From an uncultured Pseudomonadota bacterium (GTDB lineage: Bacteria; Pseudomonadota; Alphaproteobacteria; RUG11792): DNA of 6,057 bases. Numbering within the stretch: the stretch's first letter is position 1; every line of letters begins with the position of its first letter. The translations under genes were made by a program, and so were the position numbers. The notes under the pieces are model-generated. The model saw only the letters and a program-made list of their open reading frames with translations, was not told the DNA's origin and ran no database searches. Shown piece after piece: positions 1-4,724 of this stretch. Where the stretch lies: positions 1 through 6,057 of the forward strand of contig CACYDS010000030.1 in assembly GCA_902773285.1 (NCBI GenBank), given 5' to 3'.

Positions 1-2
1 GG

Positions 3-245
3 TTTTGCAACCCCATATTATTTATGTTATTATATTTTTTATTTATGTTTATGTTATTAAATTTTTTTCCTATGTTAATATTAGTTTGGTTATCGGAGGT
101 AGGAGGGGCAATTGTGTCTGGGATATATACACCATTTAGATTACTCTGCTTTGTCTCCATAGCATTTGTGCTGTCGATGTCACTGATTACGATTGTTGTT
201 AAAGGAATTAACAACAGGTTGCTTAAAGTCTTTTTCATTTTCTAA
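3..245 (+). CDS. C-terminal end of an unrecognised membrane protein (5' end outside window)
   Basis: The reading frame is open from the first complete codon of the window (position 3) to a TAA at 243-245, so this is probably the tail of a longer gene. The first in-frame ATG is at 24, but no ribosome binding site precedes it. The visible 80 residues are very hydrophobic. One likely membrane helix spans roughly the first 30 residues (rich in F, L and M, ending near MLILVWL). A short polar or glycine loop follows (SEVGGAIVSG), then a second helix (LLCFVSIAFVLSMSLITIVV), and a short basic tail (KGINNRLLK) that would suit a cytoplasmic C-terminus. This resembles the last two helices of a multi-span transporter, but no family motif is visible and I do not name one. 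A T-tailed hairpin 22 nt after the stop supports a real gene end. AT-rich DNA can also give hydrophobic open frames by chance, so confidence is moderate. Confidence 0.45.
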   Translation, partial: FCNPILFMLLYFLFMFMLLNFFPMLILVWLSEVGGAIVSGIYTPFRLLCFVSIAFVLSMSLITIVVKGINNRLLKVFFIF

Positions 246-266
246 ATTCCAAATAAAAACTATCTC

Positions 267-288
267 TGTTATCAGAATAACATTTTTT
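267..288 (+). terminator. Short intrinsic terminator after the left-edge gene
   Basis: A perfect 6-bp stem (TGTTAT at 267-272, ATAACA at 277-282) with the loop CAGA is followed directly by six T residues (283-288). The stem is AU-rich and therefore weak, but its place 22 nt after the stop at 245 and the T run fit a Rho-independent terminator for the upstream gene. Confidence 0.5.
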
Positions 289-317
289 CCCCTCGATGTA
301 TATAATTTTTGTATGAA

Positions 318-424
318 TGTATAAGTTCATAACACATGAGACAAAAGTTGGCCTGTTGAGAAAAGAGATAATTCAGGGCGAGCGAATAGTAGCAGTTTAA
401 TATAAGATAAGGGGGCCATATCTA
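318..424. repeat. 107-bp direct repeat, copy 1 (left flank of the toxin-antitoxin cassette)
   Basis: Positions 318-424 match 1095-1201 without gaps at a constant offset of 777, with four mismatches (about 96% identity). The sequence on both sides of the matched block is unrelated. No terminal inverted repeats are evident. Copy 1 carries a 27-codon plus-strand frame with an ATG at 317-319 and TAA at 398-400, and a 30-codon minus-strand frame with an ATG at 417-419 and TGA at 327-329. Both remain open in copy 2. A TATAAT box lies at 301-306 just left of the repeat. The element could be a dispersed genomic repeat, a duplicated gene end, or the scar of the event that placed the cassette here. Confidence 0.9.
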
Positions 425-496
425 TTGTTTGTTAGCCATAGGTTCTTTTAATCTATCTAAGGCTGTTTTCGCCTCATATCCTAGGGATCCTATACA
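422..496 (-). pseudogene. Possible coding remnant in frame after the toxin stop codon
   Basis: After the yafQ stop (TAG, 497-499) the same minus-strand frame stays open for 24 codons and ends at another TAG at 422-424. The intervening peptide looks like ordinary protein, including SLGYEAKTALDRLKEP, a plausible amphipathic helix. The second stop is formed by the last three bases of repeat copy 1. This could be a fragment of another gene's C-terminus, an old extension of the toxin, or chance. A frame of this length is weak evidence by itself. Confidence 0.2.
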
Positions 497-763
497 CTAA
501 AATAAATCGCTATGCGTACCAGTGCGGATAAGTTCTAGATAGCTGTTATGAATTCTGTAAATCAATATCCAATCTGGGGCGATATGGCATTCTTTAATAT
601 CTCCTGCGACGCCTAGTAATTTATGATCATTGAATTTAGCAGATAATTTTTTCCCTTTAGATAGTAAATCAATAACGAAAAACATCTTTTTAAGATCTTT
701 CCCTCGTTTCATTGCGGTTTTGCAGTCTTTTTTAAACTGAGTTGTATATTTTATACTAAGCAT
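497..763 (-). CDS. yafQ: YafQ-family mRNA interferase toxin (type II toxin-antitoxin)
   Basis: This 88-residue protein belongs to the YafQ branch of the RelE/ParE toxin superfamily. Known members are ribosome-dependent endoribonucleases that cut mRNA in the A site when freed from their DinJ antitoxin. The family pattern is clear in the C-terminal half: FNDHKLLG, KECHIAPDWILIYRI and LIRTGTHSDLF. The residues reported as important in E. coli YafQ (H50, H63, D67, W68, R83, H87, F91) all have counterparts here at a constant shift of three: H47, H60, D64, W65, R80, H84 and F88. The toxin therefore looks intact and active, and its length is normal. The ATG at 761-763 overlaps the end of the antitoxin gene by 8 bp, which suggests translational coupling. 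A GGAA purine stretch about 7 nt upstream could serve as the ribosome binding site. The gene is downstream of its antitoxin on the minus strand. Confidence 0.93.
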   Translation of the reverse strand: MLSIKYTTQFKKDCKTAMKRGKDLKKMFFVIDLLSKGKKLSAKFNDHKLLGVAGDIKECHIAPDWILIYRIHNSYLELIRTGTHSDLF

Positions 764-1019
764 TCAGGGTTTCCAGTAACTCTGATGCATTTCGCGCTTC
801 ACCGTCAAATTTTCCGTTATCTGCATCTGCAATGGCGGTCAATGTGATCTTATTCGGCAATTTATTCACTTCAAATGGTAGTCCATTCTGGGAAAGCGCC
901 TGCCGGATAAACAAATTCACAGCACTTGACATATCTATGCCTAAGTCGGCAAATAATCTCTGTGCTCGCTGTTTTACAATGCTATTCATCCTTATCGTAA
1001 CACTCGAATCTGCTCTCAT
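756..1019 (-). CDS. dinJ: DinJ/RelB-family antitoxin
   Basis: This 87-residue partner of the adjacent toxin should neutralise YafQ by binding it and should repress their shared promoter as a ribbon-helix-helix dimer. The N-terminus reads as beta strand SVTIRM (residues 6-11), helix A (NSIVKQRAQRLFADLG) and helix B (DMSSAVNLFIRQALSQNG), followed by LPFEV, a motif typical of RelB/DinJ antitoxins. The more polar C-terminal part, ending in ASELLETLNA, would wrap around the toxin. I chose the ATG at 1017-1019 because family members usually have only a few residues before the DNA-binding strand. A GTG at 1035-1037 in the same frame would add MFIVTT. Neither start has a well-spaced ribosome binding site: an AGAAG at about 1039-1043 is too close to the GTG and too far from the ATG. 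The stop (756-758) lies inside the start of yafQ. Promoter and operator candidates lie just upstream (1051-1079). Confidence 0.9.
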   Translation of the reverse strand: MRADSSVTIRMNSIVKQRAQRLFADLGIDMSSAVNLFIRQALSQNGLPFEVNKLPNKITLTAIADADNGKFDGEARNASELLETLNA

Positions 1020-1050
1020 TGTCGTAACAATAAACACACTTCTATTTTAG

Positions 1051-1079
1051 ATAGTATCGCACTTGTAAGTACAATGCAA
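1051..1079 (-). promoter_or_regulatory. Candidate promoter of the dinJ-yafQ operon
   Basis: Read on the minus strand, TTGCAT (1074-1079) and TACTAT (1051-1056) are separated by exactly 17 nt. They match the -35 and -10 consensus at 3 and 4 of 6 bases. Transcription would start near 1044, shortly before the antitoxin. The whole element lies between the two 107-bp repeats, so the cassette carries its own promoter. Confidence 0.4.
1061..1070. promoter_or_regulatory. Candidate antitoxin operator (ACTT-GT-AAGT)
   Basis: A 10-bp palindrome with arms ACTT and AAGT around GT lies inside the spacer of the candidate toxin-antitoxin promoter. Ribbon-helix-helix antitoxins such as DinJ bind short palindromes overlapping their own promoter, so the position suits autorepression. 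The palindrome is short and could be chance. Confidence 0.35.
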
Positions 1080-1094
1080 TAACAAAATACACAG

Positions 1095-1201
1095 TGTATA
1101 AGTTCATAACGTATGAGACAAAAGTTGGCTTGTTGAGAAAAGAGATAATTCAGGGCGAGCGAATAGTAGCAGTTTAAGATAAGATAAGGGGGCCATATCT
1201 A
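1095..1201. repeat. 107-bp direct repeat, copy 2 (right flank of the toxin-antitoxin cassette)
   Basis: This copy is in the same orientation as 318-424 and differs at four positions: two in AAC-GT-ATGAG, one in GGC-T-TGTTG, and one just after the shared TAA. The plus-strand frame begins with GTG at 1094-1096 where copy 1 has ATG, and ends at TAA 1175-1177. The minus-strand 30-codon frame (1104-1196) is also intact. The copy lies between the antitoxin promoter and the rpsB promoter and ends 171 bp before the rpsB start. Confidence 0.9.
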
Positions 1202-1244
1202 GTTGCCACTCCCCTGACAAGGACTAGCGAAGTTGAGAAAAATG

Positions 1245-1253
1245 TGCTACACT
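1245..1253 (+). promoter_or_regulatory. Candidate extended -10 promoter for rpsB-tsf
   Basis: TGCTACACT matches the extended -10 form (TG, one base, then a hexamer matching TATAAT at 4 of 6 positions). No good -35 lies 16-18 nt upstream; a TTGAGA at 1233-1238 is too close. Transcription would start near 1260, directly before the first leader hairpin. The element is 44 bp right of repeat copy 2, so the cassette did not visibly break it. Confidence 0.45.
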
Positions 1254-1259
1254 AGTGTT

Positions 1260-1372
1260 GGCTTGTGACATGGGGTCGCAAGTGAATTCTAGGCGAAGGA
1301 GTTTTTCCGATGTCCGGTTTTTCGGATTTTTGTGACTCTTTAGCCGTATTCTAATCGGAAAGGAAAAAGATA
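1260..1372 (+). promoter_or_regulatory. Structured 5' leader of the rpsB-tsf mRNA
   Basis: The roughly 113-nt leader holds several complementary segments. A 5' hairpin pairs CTTGTGAC (1262-1269) with GTCGCAAG (1275-1282) around ATGGG, with one U-G wobble. Downstream, TCCGA (1306-1310) can pair with TCGGA (1322-1326), and five T residues follow (1327-1331), which resembles a weak attenuator. In competition with that, TTTCCGAT (1304-1311) is perfectly complementary to ATCGGAAA (1354-1361), and the latter overlaps the Shine-Dalgarno region (AAAGGA, spaced 8 nt from the ATG). The two pairings exclude each other. In E. coli, rpsB-tsf is autoregulated by S2 through its leader. That this leader plays the same role is an inference, and I recognise no named RNA family. 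Confidence 0.45.
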
Positions 1373-2137
1373 ATGTCTACAAAATTTTCAATGCAAGATT
1401 TATTGGAAGCAGGAGTGCACTATGGTCACGTTACCAGAAAGTGGAACCCAAAGATGGCGCCGTATATTTTTGGTGAACGAAATGGCATACATATACTGGA
1501 TCTCGAGCAAACTGTGCCTATGCTAGATGCAGCATTAAACGTTATCAGGGACGTTATAGCTGATTATGGTCGAGTGCTGTTTGTTGGAACAAAAATGCAG
1601 GCAACAGACAGAATAAAAGAAGCAGCAGAAAAATGCGGCCAATATTATGTCAATCACAGATGGCTTGGTGGAATGCTAACTAACTGGAAGACCATAAATC
1701 AATCGATAAAAAGATTAAAGGCACTTGAAGATAGAATAGCAAATCCAGTTGGTTTAACTAAAAAGGAAATTTTACAGCTGCAAAGAGAAAAGGGGAAGCT
1801 TGATTTGGATCTTGGTGGCATAAGAGAGATGGGCGGTCTTCCAGATTTGTTGATTGTGATTGATACCATTCGCGAATCGATAGCTGTCAAAGAGGCAACA
1901 AAATTGGGTATACCGATTGTTGCTATAGTCGACTCCAACTCTTCACCTGAAGAGATCTCCTATCCTATTCCTGGAAATGACGATGCTACAAAAGCAATCG
2001 ATTTTTATTGCGAGTTGTTTTCAGGCGCCGTTCTTGAAGGTCTACAGAAGGGGATGCAAAAATCAGGAATTGATTTAGGAGCTTCTGAAAATATCGTAGA
2101 TGAAGAACTCGAGAAGAAAAAAGCGGAAGATAAATAA
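1373..2137 (+). CDS. rpsB: 30S ribosomal protein S2
   Basis: S2 is a late-assembling protein of the small ribosomal subunit. It sits on the back of the 30S between head and body and is needed for S1 to bind. The 254-residue product is full length for the bacterial family. The N-terminal signature is clear at residues 10-28 (LLEAGVHYGH, then TRKWNPKM), followed by FGERNGIHILDLEQT. The second conserved region spans about residues 157-205: PDLLIVID, then GIPIVAIVDSNSSP at 179-192 and YPIPGNDDA at 197-205. The YPIPGNDDA form is typical of alphaproteobacteria. The C-terminus is charged (EELEKKKAEDK), as is common in S2. The ATG at 1373 has an AGGA ribosome binding site 8 nt upstream. tsf follows after 20 nt, the standard bacterial arrangement, so the two are almost certainly cotranscribed from the promoter near 1250 and subject to any control exerted by the leader. 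Confidence 0.98.
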   Translation: MSTKFSMQDLLEAGVHYGHVTRKWNPKMAPYIFGERNGIHILDLEQTVPMLDAALNVIRDVIADYGRVLFVGTKMQATDRIKEAAEKCGQYYVNHRWLGGMLTNWKTINQSIKRLKALEDRIANPVGLTKKEILQLQREKGKLDLDLGGIREMGGLPDLLIVIDTIRESIAVKEATKLGIPIVAIVDSNSSPEEISYPIPGNDDATKAIDFYCELFSGAVLEGLQKGMQKSGIDLGASENIVDEELEKKKAEDK

Positions 2138-2157
2138 TTTTTTAAGGAGAATCGATT

Positions 2158-3075
2158 ATGGAAATTACTGCACAATTAGTAAAACAGCTTCGGGATAAGA
2201 CCGGGGCAGGAATGATGGATTGCAAAAAAGCTTTGATTGAAACTGATGGTGATATCCCCTCAGCTGAAGAATATTTGCGTAAGAAGGGATTGATGGATGC
2301 AGCTAAGAAATCGACCAGAACAGCTGCCGATGGCTTGGTGGCTGTAGCACTTTCTGCGGATCAAAAAACTGCAGCTATTGTTGAATTAAACTCAGAAACA
2401 GACTTCGTCGCTAGAAATGAGAAATTTCAAGAATTGGCTGCAGGCATAGCAAAAGTAGCCCTAAGAACTGAACATGTCTTGGACGAGAAGTTTTCGAGCG
2501 GAAAAACCGTTAAGGAAGAGATCGATCAATTGATTTCCTTAGTTGGCGAAAATATCACATTCAGAAGAGCTAAGAAAGTAATGGTAAGTCATGGAATCAT
2601 ATCCGCATATATCCATAATGCCGTAACGCCAGATATGGGAAAAATTGGTGTTTTGGTTGCGATGGAAGCTGATGGTAATGTTTGCACAGAAAAGACTGGA
2701 GCATTAGGCAAGAAGATAGCTATGCACATTGCTGCAGCAAATCCGACATATCTATGTCCGAAGTGTGTTCCACAAGAAATCTTGGATAAAGAGCGGGAAA
2801 TCGCAATTGCTCAAGCAAAGGAAATTGGAAAACCGGATGATGTTGCAGCCAAAATAGCTGAAGGGCGCGTCAAAAAATTCTTAGCAGAAAACACATTAGT
2901 TGAGCAGATATTTGTCATAGATGGAAAAACAAAAGTCCAGGAAGTTGTAGATAAATTTAACAAGGAAAATGGATTTAACGTCAAAATAGCTGAATTTACA
3001 AAGTTTGTTCTTGGAGAAGGTATTGAAAAGAAGGAAACCAATTTTGCGGAAGAAGTGGCTTCATTCATGAAATAA
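2158..3075 (+). CDS. tsf: Translation elongation factor Ts
   Basis: EF-Ts is the cytoplasmic nucleotide exchange factor that releases GDP from EF-Tu so that it can reload with GTP and aminoacyl-tRNA. The N-terminal UBA-like module is unmistakable (residues 4-45: VKQLRDKTGAGMMDCKKAL, then the AEEYLRKKG helix). The core contact motif TDFVARNEKF begins at T81. D82 and F83 correspond to the E. coli D80/F81 pair that disturbs the magnesium site of EF-Tu. The two dimerisation-core subdomains follow, and the tail contains GEGIEKKE. At 305 residues it is longer than the E. coli protein (283) and matches the usual alphaproteobacterial length. An AAGGAGA ribosome binding site lies 7 nt before the ATG. 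It is second in the rpsB operon. A strong hairpin 5 nt after the stop probably protects or ends the transcript. pyrH, which often follows in alphaproteobacteria, is absent. Confidence 0.98.
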   Translation: MEITAQLVKQLRDKTGAGMMDCKKALIETDGDIPSAEEYLRKKGLMDAAKKSTRTAADGLVAVALSADQKTAAIVELNSETDFVARNEKFQELAAGIAKVALRTEHVLDEKFSSGKTVKEEIDQLISLVGENITFRRAKKVMVSHGIISAYIHNAVTPDMGKIGVLVAMEADGNVCTEKTGALGKKIAMHIAAANPTYLCPKCVPQEILDKEREIAIAQAKEIGKPDDVAAKIAEGRVKKFLAENTLVEQIFVIDGKTKVQEVVDKFNKENGFNVKIAEFTKFVLGEGIEKKETNFAEEVASFMK

Positions 3076-3080
3076 CGAAA

Positions 3081-3102
3081 CAGGTCGGGAAAGCCCGACC
3101 TG
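3081..3102 (+). terminator. Strong hairpin after tsf, probable terminator or 3' stabiliser
   Basis: A perfect GC-rich 9-bp stem (CAGGTCGGG at 3081-3089, CCCGACCTG at 3094-3102) closes an AAAG loop just after the tsf stop. No T run follows (the next bases are ACTTAAATG), so it is not a classical intrinsic terminator. It may end transcription with help from Rho, or protect the rpsB-tsf mRNA from 3' exonucleases. Confidence 0.6.
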
Positions 3103-3158
3103 ACTTAAATGTGTAAAAAATAAATAACTTTGTGAACATTCGAAGTAGTAAGTTGTTA

Positions 3159-3164
3159 TATAAT
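3159..3164 (+). promoter_or_regulatory. Candidate -10 box for xseA
   Basis: A perfect TATAAT lies 34 nt upstream of the xseA start, after the tsf hairpin. No convincing -35 is present at 16-18 nt spacing; a TTGTGA at 3130-3135 is 23 nt away. A start near 3171 would give a leader of under 30 nt. That leader contains the A/T inverted repeat CAAAAAA (3172-3178) and TTTTTTG (3182-3188). Confidence 0.4.
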
Positions 3165-3198
3165 AGTTTTGCAAAAAAAGATTTTTTGGTAATTTCTG

Positions 3199-4533
3199 GT
3201 GGAAAGTAATTTAGCTTCAAAAATTCGTATTTTTGGTGAAGAAAAAATTTTAACAGTTACAGAATTGTCTCGAGCGATTAAGGGCACTGTTGAAGAAAAT
3301 TTTCATTCATTAAAAATTCAAGGAGAAGTTTCTGGATTGAAATTTCATTCGTCGGGGCATACTTACTTTTCGTTGAAAGATAATGACTCCATTATAAACG
3401 CAGTATGTTGGCGCGGAACCAAGATTAGTATCGTTCTAGAAGAAGGCATGGAAATTGTTACCAAGGGACGAGTTACGACGTATCCAGGGCGCTCAACATA
3501 CCAATTTATCGTCGAGGAAGCAAATATAGCCGGAGAAGGGGCTTGGTTAAAGATATTTAATGAACGCAAAAAGCTTTATGAATCAATGGGATATTTTGCA
3601 AATAAGCGTCCCATTCCAAAATTTCCACAACTCATTGGTATTGTCACGTCAAAAACCGGAGCAGTTCTTCAGGATATGGAAAATCGCCTAAAAGATCGTT
3701 ATCCATTTTGTAAAGTTCTTGTTTGGTCGACAAACGTTCAGGGAGCCGGCGCGGCAGAGCAGATTGCTTCGGCCGTTCGTGGTTTTAATTTTATGACCGT
3801 CAAGCCAGATTTGCTGATTGTAGCACGGGGTGGTGGTAGCATAGAAGATTTATGGGCTTTTAATGAGGAAGTTGTTGTAAAATCCGTCTTTGAAAGCAAA
3901 ATTCCTGTAATATCTGGCGTCGGACATGAGCCAGATTGGACACTTATTGACTTCGCCGCAGACCTACGTGCACCAACGCCAACTGCAGCAATTGAGTGCG
4001 CAACACCGGTTTTGTCTGAAGTGAAATTGCAAATCTCAGATTTTGGTAGTCGCATGAGGCGATCGATGTTTCGCATAGTTCAAGAACAAACTCTACGACT
4101 CACTTCATTTGCTCGCTATCTATCATCATCGCAAAATTTTATTATCAGCATTGTGCAGCAGTTTGACGATAAGGCAGAAAGATTTATATCGGCAATGCAG
4201 AATTTTTTGAATAATGCAGAATTATCGCTCAAGGCTAAACGACTTATTAACCCGAATAGTTATCTGAATTTTAAATTGCAGCAATATATATCATTTCGTC
4301 AGGTGTTTGACAAATTGATAACGAATTATTTGTTCCCATATCTGGATAAATTAGATACATTTGGTATTCGGCTAGAGCAGGCATCATTTAAGAAAATCCT
4401 ATCTAAGGGGTTTTGCTTTATAACAGATAATTCCGGCAAGACCATTGAAACCAGGAAGCATCTTGAAAGCATTCATAATACTGATGTTGTTATCCACTTC
4501 CAAGATGGCATTTTCCCAGTACGCCGGCAGTAA
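3199..4533 (+). CDS. xseA: Exodeoxyribonuclease VII large subunit
   Basis: XseA is the catalytic subunit of exonuclease VII, which with several copies of XseB digests single-stranded DNA from both ends to short oligonucleotides in mismatch repair and damage tolerance. The 444-residue product is full length. An OB-fold DNA-binding domain covers about residues 17-115 (ILTVTELSRAIKG, IQGEVSGLKF, SGHTYFSLKD). The catalytic domain follows, with IGIVTSKTGAVLQD, then ARGGGSIEDLWAFN (R210) and SGVGHEPDWT (H243, D246), then DLRAPTPTAA. R210, H243 and D246 match the important E. coli residues R205, H238 and D241 at a constant shift of five; D159 is the likely fourth. A helical stalk and a small C-terminal domain (KGFCFITDNSGK) complete the protein. 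The GTG start is favoured because an in-frame TAA occurs at 3190-3192 and the next start candidates fall in conserved sequence, but no clear ribosome binding site precedes it. xseB is not in the window. The tsf neighbour is functionally unrelated. Confidence 0.95.
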   Translation: MESNLASKIRIFGEEKILTVTELSRAIKGTVEENFHSLKIQGEVSGLKFHSSGHTYFSLKDNDSIINAVCWRGTKISIVLEEGMEIVTKGRVTTYPGRSTYQFIVEEANIAGEGAWLKIFNERKKLYESMGYFANKRPIPKFPQLIGIVTSKTGAVLQDMENRLKDRYPFCKVLVWSTNVQGAGAAEQIASAVRGFNFMTVKPDLLIVARGGGSIEDLWAFNEEVVVKSVFESKIPVISGVGHEPDWTLIDFAADLRAPTPTAAIECATPVLSEVKLQISDFGSRMRRSMFRIVQEQTLRLTSFARYLSSSQNFIISIVQQFDDKAERFISAMQNFLNNAELSLKAKRLINPNSYLNFKLQQYISFRQVFDKLITNYLFPYLDKLDTFGIRLEQASFKKILSKGFCFITDNSGKTIETRKHLESIHNTDVVIHFQDGIFPVRRQ

Positions 4534-4575
4534 TACGCCGATTGTTATTCCGTGACAAGAATGGTGGGCGTGGCC

Positions 4576-4700
4576 TATCTGGCGCTTCAGATAATCTGCG
4601 CTGCCAAGGCACAACATAAACCTACCAGCTTTAAGCTGGTAGGCTATCTGCTCAACTAATCAGTTGTGGCATACACAGATTATATTAAACGCGATGTTTA
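4576..4700. other. Cluster of four inverted repeats between convergent genes
   Basis: The 191-bp gap after xseA has no credible gene but holds four perfect inverted repeats: TATCTG/CAGATA (4576-4593), the strong stem at 4621-4643, CAACT/AGTTG around AATC (4653-4666), and TAAAC/GTTTA around GCGAT (4686-4700). CTATCTG also recurs at 4575-4581 and 4644-4650. Apart from the 4621 stem, which probably terminates transcription, their role is unknown and the shorter ones may be chance. Confidence 0.35.
4621..4643. terminator. Probable bidirectional terminator between xseA and the right-hand gene
   Basis: CCTACCAGCT (4621-4630) and AGCTGGTAGG (4634-4643) form a perfect 10-bp arm pair with three bases between them (9 bp with a 5-nt loop in practice). 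It lies 88 nt after the xseA stop and 82 nt after the stop of the converging gene. On the minus strand the stem is followed by TTTATGTT, a partial T tract; on the plus strand there is none. It therefore fits the minus-strand gene better and may serve both. Confidence 0.55.
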
Positions 4701-4724
4701 CGGCATTATATTGCACCACCTTAA

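Noticed and set aside
832..1050. Plus-strand open frame of 72 codons across the toxin-antitoxin region
   Set aside because: It lies opposite the clear DinJ-family antitoxin gene, has no ribosome binding site, and its translation resembles no protein; it is a shadow of the antitoxin.
318..1201. Composite transposon or insertion sequence pair
   Set aside because: The repeats are too short to encode a transposase, lack terminal inverted repeats, and show no target-site duplication that I can see. I therefore call them direct repeats and leave the mechanism open.
318..1201. CRISPR array
   Set aside because: There are only two copies, 107 bp each and 670 bp apart with genes between, and no short regularly spaced repeats.
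3738..4076. Minus-strand open frame of 112 codons opposite xseA
   Set aside because: It runs antisense to the most conserved part of XseA (the ARGGGS to APTPTAA region), so its openness follows from the codon constraints there. Similar antisense frames opposite rpsB, tsf, the start and end of xseA, and within the right-hand gene (4793-5053, same strand, other frame) were dropped for the same reason.
4534..4724. tRNA or small structural RNA gene in the xseA downstream gap
   Set aside because: The hairpins do not assemble into a cloverleaf, and no T-loop (GTTCGAA-like) or acceptor pairing is present.
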